Below are positions 56,910 through 64,000 of a stretch of 64,000 nt of DNA, one piece after another. The notes under the pieces are model-generated. The model ran no database searches. It was given only the letters and a program-made list of their open reading frames with translations, and was not told the origin of the DNA. Source of the stretch: Micropterus salmoides. Taxonomy: Eukaryota; Chordata; Actinopteri; Centrarchiformes; Centrarchidae. A program made the position numbers and the translations under genes. The number at the start of each line of letters is the position of its first letter. The stretch's first letter is position 1. Location: the NCBI RefSeq assembly GCF_014851395.1, contig NW_024041373.1, positions 558,001 through 622,000 on the forward strand, read 5' to 3'.

Positions 56910-57093
56910 GCGAGTGTCTAGTTTCACCTTCAAGGTATGGGGACTGTAGATAAAGTATCAGCCTTGTGTAAGGCAGGGATTCAGTTTCCAGTGTAATTCT
57001 AAGTGTGTGTGTTAATCTTACCATAGCCGTTCTCACTGTAGGATGATGGGTGTTCTCCTAAAATGGCCTGTCTCTGCCTGCCCTTTCCACGGT
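44546..57093 (-). CDS. hnrnpll: hnRNP L-like RNA-binding protein, 3' half (7 exons, partial)
   Basis: Exons on the minus strand: 57093-57022, 55471-55254, 53034-52913, 46182-45981, 45669-45612, 45448-45350, 44601-44546. GT-AG sites and phases agree, giving 275 residues to the stop. Visible motifs: RGKGRQRQAILGEHPSS linker; RRM2 (KMNCTRIFNLFCLYGNIEK, GTALVEMGDEYAVDRAITHL); VSKQHAVIPSQVFELEDG; then the C-terminal RRMs with NIIQPPSAVLHYYNVP, LLEFDSKTEAVEVL and the end LKLCFSTSSHL. FAMTRNNRFSSAGQASKN and the tail match HNRNPLL better than HNRNPL from memory. The protein binds CA-rich RNA and controls alternative splicing in the nucleus. N-terminal and RRM1 exons are not recognisable in the window and probably lie beyond its right edge. 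Confidence 0.95.
44975..45235. repeat. Dispersed repeat, copy also at 51520-51735
   Basis: Shares ACAATGACATGCTCTGTCAA and following bases, plus GTCTGTTGTGAT-like flanks, with 51520-51735 in another intron of the same gene. Family unknown. Confidence 0.6.
46670..48740 (-). pseudogene. L2 LINE ORF2 (endonuclease and reverse transcriptase), deleted and frame-broken
   Basis: Fragments on the minus strand: 48740-48558 (FNVRSLSSKTFILNDF, endonuclease start), 48550-48302 (endonuclease middle), 48305-47292 (reverse transcriptase with RPISKLPFIAKILE, LLDLSAAFDTIDH, GVPQGSVLGP and YADDTQIY), 47236-46670 (C-terminus with RLLTRTKKYDHITPIL and LHWLPV). The endonuclease breaks off at SPPQNRQYHK and the next frame begins inside the palm approach, so several hundred bases are missing. 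Catalytic Asp residues of the reverse transcriptase remain. Confidence 0.9.
48940..50241 (-). pseudogene. L2 LINE ORF1 with GDSL/SGNH esterase motifs, broken
   Basis: Starts MDFKLDDRKNAIN at 50241 and hits a stop at 50094-50092. Downstream pieces read SNRYAAL and then an esterase-like domain: LIIGDSITRN (GDS at 49388-49396), VHVGTND (49241-49252) and DGLHPNKRG (48990-49001). These correspond to SGNH blocks I, III and V. A one-base shift separates GTND from DGLH. Esterase domains in ORF1 are known from CR1/L2-type LINEs. Not functional here. Confidence 0.75.
50866..50925 (+). repeat. tRNA-like remnant (SINE or tRNA pseudogene)
   Basis: AAGCTCAATTGGTAGAGCA matches a tRNA D-arm / box A. A poor box B-like TTTGATTCC follows after a shortened anticodon region. 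No tRNA fold can be completed. Confidence 0.4.
50994..51074. repeat. Short imperfect hairpin
   Basis: AGGGGAATCC and CCCGACGGCT on the left pair with AGCCGTCAGG and GGATTCCCCT on the right; the right arm has an extra ATGTAACGTTACA-like insert. Confidence 0.55.
51254..51329 (-). repeat. tRNA-like pseudogene or SINE head
   Basis: On the minus strand a strong box A (TAGCTCACTTGGTAGA) and box B (GTGTTCGATCC) at normal spacing, but anticodon and T stems do not pair well and the D stem has a mismatch. Probably transcription-competent once; not a functional tRNA as read. Confidence 0.5.
51520..51735. repeat. Dispersed repeat, copy also at 44975-45235
   Basis: Second member of the pair described at 44975. 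Both lie in introns of hnrnpll. Confidence 0.6.
52864..52893. repeat. (GT)15 microsatellite; CA repeat in hnrnpll pre-mRNA
   Basis: 30 bases, ending 19 bases from the donor side of the hnrnpll exon 53034-52913. In the minus-strand transcript it reads (CA)n just downstream of the 5' splice site. Confidence 0.95.
53043..53070. repeat. (CA)14 microsatellite; UG repeat in hnrnpll pre-mRNA
   Basis: 28 bases, 9 bases from the exon edge at 53034. In the transcript it is (UG)n in the position of the polypyrimidine tract, directly before the TAG acceptor. Confidence 0.95.
53371..54118. mobile_element. MITE of the TTAA/GGAGACC family, with a later insertion
   Basis: The left end TTAAAGAGGAGGTATTACG resembles the TTAAAGGAGACCTATTAT end of the element at 58639. 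The right end (GTTCTGGTACAACC to GCATAATAC) matches the 31400-31470 piece. It is interrupted by the insertion at 53941-54029. Confidence 0.6.
53941..54029. mobile_element. 89-bp truncated retroelement tail with 12-bp TSD
   Basis: Flanked by the perfect repeat GCTGCAGCAATG (53929-53940 and 54030-54041). The insert (CCATCCATCGTCAACCGC to GGGGTACACCCTGGACAG) is the widespread fish repeat found at the 3' ends of some LINEs/SINEs. Short length and TSD indicate a 5'-truncated retroinsertion. Confidence 0.8.
54138..54680. mobile_element. hAT-type MITE with 8-bp TSD
   Basis: 543 bp. The termini TAGGGATGGGGATC and the reverse complement of GACCCCCATCCCTA form imperfect inverted repeats. Exact 8-bp target duplication CTGGTTAC at 54130-54137 and 54681-54688, the hAT signature. 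It carries the 63-bp TG run at 54426-54488. No coding capacity. Confidence 0.85.
54426..54488. repeat. (TG)n microsatellite, 63 bp; CA repeat in hnrnpll pre-mRNA
   Basis: Perfect dinucleotide run inside the hAT MITE, in the intron between hnrnpll exons 55254-55471 and 52913-53034. Confidence 0.95.
56377..56801 (-). repeat. 5'-truncated L2-type LINE 3' end
   Basis: Minus-strand translation includes RITLFDRAFSAAAPKLWNEL and LKTFKSRLKTHFY, the C-terminus of L2-type ORF2. A 3' UTR with GTGCATGTAAATAAAATG and a GGATTGGATTGG tail follows. Intronic to hnrnpll. Confidence 0.75.
56815..56907. repeat. (TG)n microsatellite, 93 bp; CA repeat in hnrnpll pre-mRNA
   Basis: Longest perfect dinucleotide run of the window, about 115 bp downstream of the donor of hnrnpll exon 57022-57093 in transcript direction. 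Confidence 0.95.
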
Positions 57094-57096
57094 CTG

Positions 57097-57098
<2 letters not shown>

Positions 57099-57134
<36 letters not shown>
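57099..57134. repeat. (AC)18 microsatellite; UG repeat at hnrnpll acceptor
   Basis: 36 bases ending 5 bases from the exon edge at 57093. In the transcript it is (UG)18 immediately before TTTCAG. Confidence 0.95.
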
Positions 57135-57136
<2 letters not shown>

Positions 57137-58638
57137 ATAATTAGATTGAGTGCAGGGCCCACAGTAAAAACAATGGGCTTTTGTCAAAGATGTAGACTTT
57201 GCATTTACTACTGAAGGCTCGGCAGTATAGTCGACCAAAAAGACCACATGCCTGTTCATAGGGCTCTAAGTCTGGAACAGAGCTAAAACAAACTCTTGGT
57301 GCTGGATGATTACAACAGGCAGTTTGGGTAATCATTTTACAGTTCACCTTTGTTTTCTCTTCCAAACAAGTTTGACTGACCTAGGGGTTTGTTTACAACC
57401 AGTCTGACTGCTTGTGTTTCTTGACCCATTAGACATCCCGGATCTTTAGCAGCAATGTGTTCCCAGATCTCAGCAATTAACTTGGTCATTACAATGTTAA
57501 TTTTCTTGACAGAAATAATAAACAAAACAGCGGAAATAAGACCAAGTTGTCAAAAGCATTCTTTGGTATATCCTTTAAAAGACAGCCACAAGGTGACACC
57601 ACAGTGCACAATGCCACAGTAGACTGTGAAGCTGTAGAATAATGCAGAGGGGCAGCTGTAAGGGATCGCTTGTGCCTAGAAGTACAAATTGCATTAACAG
57701 CCCGGCTGGAAACTCCTTACCCTTAAACAACATTCAAAATTACAGGAAATTAAAGGGAAATCATAGTTTCACACAACCTGGGTCTTACTTTAATGATTTT
57801 GTCTAACATGTCTAACCATCCAGCCAACAATATTCAGATGTTGCCTTGGCAACAGGCTAAGCAAGGTAATACATAATGTACGTCCTGTTACCCAGCCACG
57901 TACTCACGCTCCTCCTGGGGATCCAAAGACTTTCCAAGCCCAGATTTGATATGTAATCCCTGCAGCATGTTCTGGGTCAGCCCTGGGGTCTTCCCCCAGT
58001 TTGGATGTGAAAACCTCTAGAGCAAGGCCTCCAGGGTTTAGGTGTTAAATGTGGTGTGTGGATGTTGGTAGGGAATAATGATAAAATAACCAAACAAAGT
58101 GCAGGGAGTATCCCTGAGAAGGACAGGGTGGCAGCTTATGTAGTGACTGGGAATGGCCCTGCCTACCAATTAGCTACATATGCAAGAAACAAGGCACAAA
58201 AAGGCCAGAGGACTTCCACATTCACACCCAGCTGCTAACCACCCAAGTGCATGGAGGTCAGGAGAATGACAAACATTTGTAAAAACCAAATGTGCAATTC
58301 TATGGCTGCCATCCTGGAAACAGAACAAGGCACAATCCCGGCCGAGCCCAGAGGCCCCTGCAAATGTTCTTCTCACCTAGCTAAGAGCTGAGATCTGAGA
58401 CACAAAAATTTGCTACTTTTACAGTATCCACAAAACAGCCCTTGGAGTGCACCAAAACATAACCATTTTAATCAAGGGTCATCATCAAGGGTATTGGAAG
58501 AGTAGTTTAAGTTTTTATGGATGTTTTCATAATCGTAAAACCTCACATCGATATTAAAATCCATTATAGCAGCTGTGAATCCATTTGAACACAGACTGTA
58601 TTCTCCATGGTAGAGCAAATTCCATTTTTTAGCCACTG
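57135..58638. other. hnrnpll intron or upstream sequence, no exon found
   Basis: No match to the expected upstream hnrnpll exon. About 57900-58040 contains GCATGTTCTGGGTC and similar words of a dispersed fish repeat. Confidence 0.45.
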
Positions 58639-59645
58639 TTAAAGGAGACCTATTATAGTCCTTTTCCAGTCCCATACTGTCTTTCTGTGACTCCTGTATG
58701 GCAGCTTTGCATGATTCAAAGTTCAAAAAAATAATTTTCTGTCTTATACTGGTTCTTCATGAAGGCCTTCAATTCAGCCTCTGTCTGAAACAAGCTGTAG
58801 ATGCACCTGTCTCTTTAAGCCACCCCCCCCCCCCAAAGCACACTGTATTCTGAGTGGCCAAGACCTGAAGCATGTTACCAGGCTGTTGTTGCCACTGAGC
58901 GTTAACAGAGACAATTTAGAGTAGACATGCCACTCAATCATATCGTCAATACAACTCTATGGGGAAAGCCCGTAATGGCAAAGATGGCGGCTATCCCGCC
59001 CCTCCCGCTAGAAAGCCAATCGTCTGCTTTTAACAGCCAAAGCATGAATCATATTTCAGCCAATCGCATGGTTCCACTGACGTAAGGGTCTGTTTTACCT
59101 TTACAACGCATGCGCGGAAGTGGTGACGCATGCGTAGTAGAAGTATAACCGGTCGGGACAAACGCTTTTTAAACCTTATTTTGGAGCAAAGTTTTCAAAC
59201 TCTTTCAGCGATTTTTATCAGATTTTACTGCTGATTCTATTCATGTAGTTTTTATGTCCCAGTGACCAGTAAAAGTGCAGTTCTAGGAGACTGGTCTTGT
59301 TAGTCCAAAATGAGTGTCCGGAAGTGTTGCCAAGATGGCGGCCCGAGTGGCAGGACTTGCCTAAAAGGACTTTGGCGGCACAGACAGACTGAGCGTAGCT
59401 GTGCGGCACAAATGACCAAACCAGCTGTGTAGCTCGTGTGTCGTACAACGGAGCCGTTCATAGAATAAGCAGTTCAAAACAGCGTTCAGAACAGGAGGAA
59501 ATCTGAGGTTTGGACTCACAGGGAATTCTTTTAAATACTCTTGCCTCATTATTTGAAGCTTTGGCCATGTTTAACATGAACATCCAACATTGTAACATTG
59601 TAGATAAGGCATAAAATGTGGAAAAGCATAATAGGTCTCCTTTAA
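58639..59645. mobile_element. TTAA-flanked MITE, about 1 kb
   Basis: TTAA at 58639-58642 and 59642-59645. The inverted ends AGGAGACCTATTAT follow directly inside both. TTAA target duplication is typical of piggyBac-type elements; no transposase is present, so assignment rests on the ends only. Internal blocks match parts of 30536-30640. Confidence 0.75.
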
Positions 59646-60497
59646 AGCCAACAGGGGGCATTTAGTTATACATTTTGTTATCTGGAATATTTTGGTTAAA
59701 TAAATAAAAAACACACACACAATGAAGCTGACCTCTGAATTATTGCCCCGACAGAGATGGCCTTACTTAATAATTCATTTAATGTACATGATAGCTTAAG
59801 AAAAATATGTTTTAAAGTGTGTAATTTCTGTGTGCTGTCATCTGTAATTCAGAAATTAAAATTACAAAAACAAATCAAAATAGGCAGAAGTTTTTTTCCA
59901 AAGGAGAACAAATCTAGAAAGTAGGTAGAAGGGCTACTGTTTCATTCACAAACCCAAATACAGATCTGTAGTCCTTCTACAAACCACTACAGATATGTAG
60001 TGGTTTTGTCATTTTTTGTGTTGAAAGTAAGTGAGCTGATTTCAAATTTCATTCATTTCAATGAACCACATTAATAAAATAAAACTTCAGTACCATCTAT
60101 GATAATGATGGAGGTGAATAAATAAGAAATAATCAGCTTTAAGGTGGTTTTATTCAGAGAGAGGCAGGTATAATGGTATAGAGGGTCATGTGAACAGAGA
60201 TATGAAAGAGACAGTACCTGTGAGGCATCAAGCTTTCTCTTTTTTCTCCCTCAGCACGAAAGAACATCAACCTGCATTACATTATCATCATAATGATAAA
60301 AACATCACCATCATCACTGTGGCTGTTAAACACGTTTAATCATGTTTTTATCCACAACACAGTCAAAGCATTACAAACTGCAGTTTATAAGCTACATACA
60401 AACTATTTTCTACATTGGAGGCACATTGAAATGACACTGACTTTTTTTTTTCTAAGAGCCAGAGTCAGCTGATAGGAAGAGAGAAAAGGATCCCCCT

Positions 60498-60503
<6 letters not shown>

Positions 60504-60546
<43 letters not shown>
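60504..60546. repeat. (CA)n microsatellite
   Basis: 43 bases of CA repeat after a CCC-rich stretch. Confidence 0.95.
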
Positions 60547-60549
<3 letters not shown>

Positions 60550-62190
60550 CACAGGTCAGCATTTACGGTGTGCTGCTGTGTTATGTCCTGAAGACAGACA
60601 CACACACGTCAACACACACAACCATTTAGAGATGCTACATCAGTGAAAAGTGAGAGGGCTTGGAGATCAGTCAGACAGCAGGAAGGCCACACTGACCTTC
60701 TCACCACAGATTAGCAGCAGACACAGTCAGCGTGCATGTGTGTGAGGCTCAGTTCTTGCGTTCCAGTGATATTCAGCAAAAAAAGGGGTATAGGCAGTAC
60801 AGGAAAATGCTGGGAGCTAATGAATGGCAACAATTAATTATAAAACAGCGCAGTCAAACCAGCAGAATGCAGACCTAAATGCAACCCACACGTTGTCAAT
60901 GGAAAATGTTCACTTGCATTTCTGCCTGTTCAGTCTACCTCCTACCACAAACACAAAAGGCAAATGTATGGCTTGTTGGCAGAGGCAACCACTCAGACAT
61001 CTCCAAAACTGCAAAAAAAACCTTTCAGTTACGATGACTTCTACTTCTTTCACTTTGATATCTTGGTTAAATGAAAGGCTGATTCTTCCCAACACTCATT
61101 GCCCACGGTCTGTAAAGAGTAATAAGTTCTGTTGATTAATGCCTGTAGTGCAATGCATCTGCAGTCTCTAACTTACAAACAGCTAACACAGCGTGGGTAT
61201 TTTCACACATGGCAACGATCTCACAGTAACTGACCTTCTCTACTAATACTGGTGTCCTGTTCCACATGGATTCCACATTTATACAATGACATCATTTGGA
61301 GTATAGCTGGCGTCCTCAGTACGAGGCCTGAGCTTCATCAAAGATCTGCCCTTGGATGACACTTCGGACCAGAACTGAACAACATGGTTAACATTATCGT
61401 TGATGGTAACCATTGCTTTGTTAGCCAGACTCCACCACACTTACAAGTGTTGGTTCTGGTTACTGTTGTCTTTAGTTTGGTCCCAGTTGCAAACCATTGG
61501 TCTGTAGTGGGTTTATACTGGGAATAATGTAGTGCAGACATAGTATATGTAGACTAAATCAGTGATTGTGGTGTTGATGGAAACTTCTGTGTCACAGCGC
61601 ACTGCACAACAGAGCTGACAGCTGAATGTGATAGGTGTGTGGGAACTGGTGCGATGTCTGTTAACGCACACCATGTACCATTAGTTGTTAGCACAAAATT
61701 CACAAGTACATTAATTCCATTGTTGCATTCTGACTGCCAACATTAGTTCATAGTGTACACTTTATAGTATTAGTATGGAACTAGGACACAGAGCTGTCTT
61801 GCTTGCAGCGTTGTTGCAAGGATGACAGCAAACCAGGTTCCCTTTTAACTGTCTGGTGTTTGAAAGCATTTTGTCATTTTGTCTTGACCAGAGTCATAAT
61901 TTACACCATTTTTTCCCTAGATTTTTGCTTTTATAGTTAGTGTATGAGTTTGAGAATCACATGACCTCCCACAAAGAGAAATGAACTACCAGCACATCAG
62001 AGAAGAACCAGACCTAAAACCTACTGTCACTGTGCAACCCCAGAGGGACCTGCTGTACCTGTAGACCTTTATCTGACAGTAAATGTACAGCAGTAAAGTG
62101 TTTATATGATTAGGACTATGGATTCCTCTCCATCCTTGGTTGTGACCTTGTGAAAGCTGATCTGAAGCAACATGAACTATGCAAAGCCTC

Positions 62191-62191
<1 letters not shown>

Positions 62192-62229
<38 letters not shown>
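62192..62229. repeat. (AC)n microsatellite
   Basis: 38 bases of perfect AC repeat. Confidence 0.95.
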
Positions 62230-62231
<2 letters not shown>

Positions 62232-62284
62232 ACAAAGAATAATGTTGGCTTATTGTCAGTGACAGTTTTTTAAACATTTAAGCT

Positions 62285-62640
62285 AAAAGAGGAGAGTAAA
62301 GGAAGAGACAGAATGACAGGAGAAGGACAAAAAGGGAAGAACAGAAAAATGACAGAAGGAGTTGCTTTCAGAAAAAGAGAAAGCAAGGAAAATGTGGAAG
62401 GCAAAGGGAGGAGAAAACGGATGTCGGGGAACAGCAAACAAAAAAAAGAGAAGGAAGGTGTTGAAAGTGCAGGGAGAGGTATGTTGGAGGAAAGAGGAGG
62501 AAGAAATGAAAGGAAGAAGAGAGGATTAACAGAAACAAGATAATAAGATTGAAAGAGATGAAGAGGTACCAGCAGTGTGAGAAGGTAAGCAGAGAGGTGG
62601 TCGTGGATGGAAGAGGAGAGGAAGAGGAAGAGGAGAAGAG
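62285..62640. repeat. Polypurine tract
   Basis: About 355 bp in which the plus strand is overwhelmingly G and A with few pyrimidines. It could form triplex DNA. ORFs on both strands here are compositional artefacts. Confidence 0.75.
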
Positions 62641-62811
62641 TGACATGGTGGTATGAAAACTAAAACCTAATGAGGATAAAAACAGGAGACGTGTTATTCT
62701 CTACACTGTAAGTTAGCAGGAACATCTTAAACAGTATAAAAACATAAAATATTATAAGTCATTCGTATAAAAATACTAACTACAATGGCAGTATTTGTGT
62801 AGGACTGTTGT

Positions 62812-63775
62812 TGTTATGAGTTAAGGATTCTGGTCTTGTTTTGGTTCCATTTGGTGTGTTCTATTGATCCTGTTTAAGTCTGTTTTTGGTTCTGTGTTTC
62901 TCTGTGTAGCCTTGTTTATTATTTTATTCATTTGCATGTTTAAGTTTACTTAGTATCTGTCTTGTCTCATCTTTGGTCTTAGTCCTGCATTTTAGTTCTT
63001 TGCCTCAGTTCTTAGTCCAGTGCCTTAGTTCACATGTTAGTGTTTACTCCTGATCCCAGTTCAGTCTGTTTCCCCAGATGGTTGTAGGTTATTTGTATAA
63101 CTGGTGATCCGTCTGCTTGTGTTTGGGATTAGTTTATTTATATTCTGATCTGTTCTGTCTAATTTGGATATCATCAGTGCCTGCCTTATTTCTTGTTTAA
63201 TTATTTTTCTACCGGGGTATTGTTTTTTCCCTATTGTCATGATTGGTTTCTGTCTGATATGTTCCCTGCCAGTTTCATTTATTCATTTGGTTATGATCAC
63301 TCTGTGTTAGCCTGTTCTGTTCTGTTCAGCTTTCTTAGTCTGTTCGATCTTGTGGAGTTGCCCGTATTCCTCAGTTACTTGGTCTGCCTTCTCTGTTCTG
63401 GGTTTTGAGTTCCAGTTAGAGTCTTGTCTTGTGTTTTGCAACCTTGTGTCTTTCTGTTTTTTATGCTTGCTTGTTTCCTTCAGTCTTTATCCAGTCATTG
63501 TTGTAGTGGTTGAAGCCTACTCTGTCTCATCCTGTTTCCTGCCTGTTCCCTGCCTGTTCCCTGTTTGTTCCTTGGATTTTGGATTGTACATGTTGCTGGA
63601 TTTTCTGTTGGATACCCTTGTTTGCTTTGACTGTGTTTATTTTGGATTCCCTGGACTCAGCCACTCATTATAAGTGTGCTTGTCTTCAGTTCGTGAATAA
63701 ACATTTTGAACTAATCCAACTCAGTGTTCTGCATTTGGGTCCTCCAACCTGCTCTACCCTACACCTGTTGTGACA
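62812..63775 (+). mobile_element. Solo LTR with 5-bp TSD
   Basis: 964 bp starting TGTTATGAG and ending TTGTGACA (TG...CA), flanked by perfect GTTGT at 62807-62811 and 63776-63780. AATAAA at 63696-63701 near the 3' end sets the plus orientation. The terminal part (GCATTTGGGTCCTCC) resembles LTRs of fish Ty3/Gypsy-type elements from memory. No internal region remains, so it arose by LTR-LTR recombination or is a lone fragment. Confidence 0.85.
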
Positions 63776-63924
63776 GTTGTGTACTACTAGTTTTGTCATT
63801 CAATTATACAATTGTGTTCATTACCATAAATTACCCATCCACATTTCTGTAGCCTTTCTAAAATGTAAAAAAATTTAGAGTAATGTAGATATTATCATTT
63901 CTGACAACATACCGCTTAACAACT

Positions 63925-64000
63925 TTAAGATAAGAACTTCATTTATCCCAAGGGAAATTGTTGTGCAGCAGTTGCAGTACAAAGTAGGAAAGAGCAAACA
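63925..64000 (-). repeat. Rex1-like LINE 3' end, running off the window
   Basis: The minus strand reads CAATTTCCCTTGGGATAAAT then GAAGTTCTTATCTTA, like the 3' terminus of Rex1-type fish LINEs. The body would lie beyond 64000. Confidence 0.5.

Larger units (their letters stand above)
59646..62811. other. Non-coding region with microsatellites
   Basis: Contains AC repeats at 60504-60546 and 62192-62229, and a purine-rich plus strand (G/A) at about 62285-62640. No exon, RNA gene or complete transposon recognised. Confidence 0.55.

Noticed and set aside
57903..58010. Candidate upstream hnrnpll exon (plausible donor, short open frame)
   Set aside because: Does not resemble the expected residues before RGKGRQRQAIL, contains a stop a little further up, and has words of a dispersed fish repeat.
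62313..62646. Lys/Glu/Arg-rich and Ser/Phe-rich ORFs on both strands
   Set aside because: Compositional artefact of the polypurine tract.
63193..63773. Overlapping plus-strand ORFs at the right end
   Set aside because: They lie inside the solo LTR and have low-complexity composition.

Overview
The window looks like nuclear DNA of a teleost fish, probably percomorph-like. The evidence is intron-rich vertebrate genes (cdk1 and the 3' half of hnrnpll, both on the minus strand), a vertebrate-type 5S rRNA gene array, many CA/TG microsatellites, and fish-style transposons (Tc1, L2-clade and Rex1-like LINEs, hAT and TTAA-flanked MITEs, a solo LTR).

Positions 1-26,487 are a tandem 5S rDNA array. 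One unit is 1,840 bp: a 120-bp 5S gene plus a 1,720-bp spacer built largely from old transposon debris. Four head-to-tail 5S loci are visible. Only the one at 9327-9446 is intact. The other three are split at exactly the same place, after 5S nucleotide 26, by almost identical 5.9-kb non-LTR retrotransposons (1620-7509, 11193-17089, 18933-24838). Each has a 462-codon ORF1 with CCHC zinc knuckles and an ORF2 with an APE-type endonuclease, a reverse transcriptase and a C-terminal Cys/His motif. Site and domain order fit the Tx1 group of the L1 clade, in which the family Mutsu is known from fish 5S genes. All three ORF2 copies are frame-broken. The array ends in an inverted, damaged 5S gene joined through a 12-bp microhomology; its upstream flank is different but keeps a TATA-like box at the same distance.

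Positions 26,488-31,700 are gene-free: microsatellites, a Tc1-like element with perfect 28-bp terminal repeats and a dead transposase, an imperfect palindrome, and a MITE. cdk1 follows (coding exons 31,801-37,684, minus strand, 303 codons) with a 5' UTR exon and a promoter holding a CDE/CHR-like site and two CCAAT boxes 32 bp apart. Positions 38,730-43,590 hold nothing I recognise.

Seven coding exons of hnrnpll (44,546-57,093, minus strand) cover RRM2 to the stop codon; the upstream exons are not recognisable here. Its introns carry a nested transposon stack: an L2-clade LINE whose ORF1 has GDSL-esterase motifs, inside what looks like a 5.7-kb terminal-inverted-repeat element, plus two MITEs, one of the hAT type with an 8-bp target duplication. 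Two hnrnpll exons sit between a UG repeat at the acceptor and a CA repeat after the donor, as read in the pre-mRNA. hnRNP L-type proteins bind CA repeats, so self-regulation is plausible. The last 7 kb hold a TTAA-flanked MITE, microsatellites, a solo LTR with a perfect 5-bp target duplication, and the 3' end of a LINE leaving the window.

The part most worth following up is the 5S array: repeated same-site LINE insertion, one surviving 5S gene, and a chimeric inverted edge. Coding sequences were read by eye from motifs and splice signals; no database search was possible.
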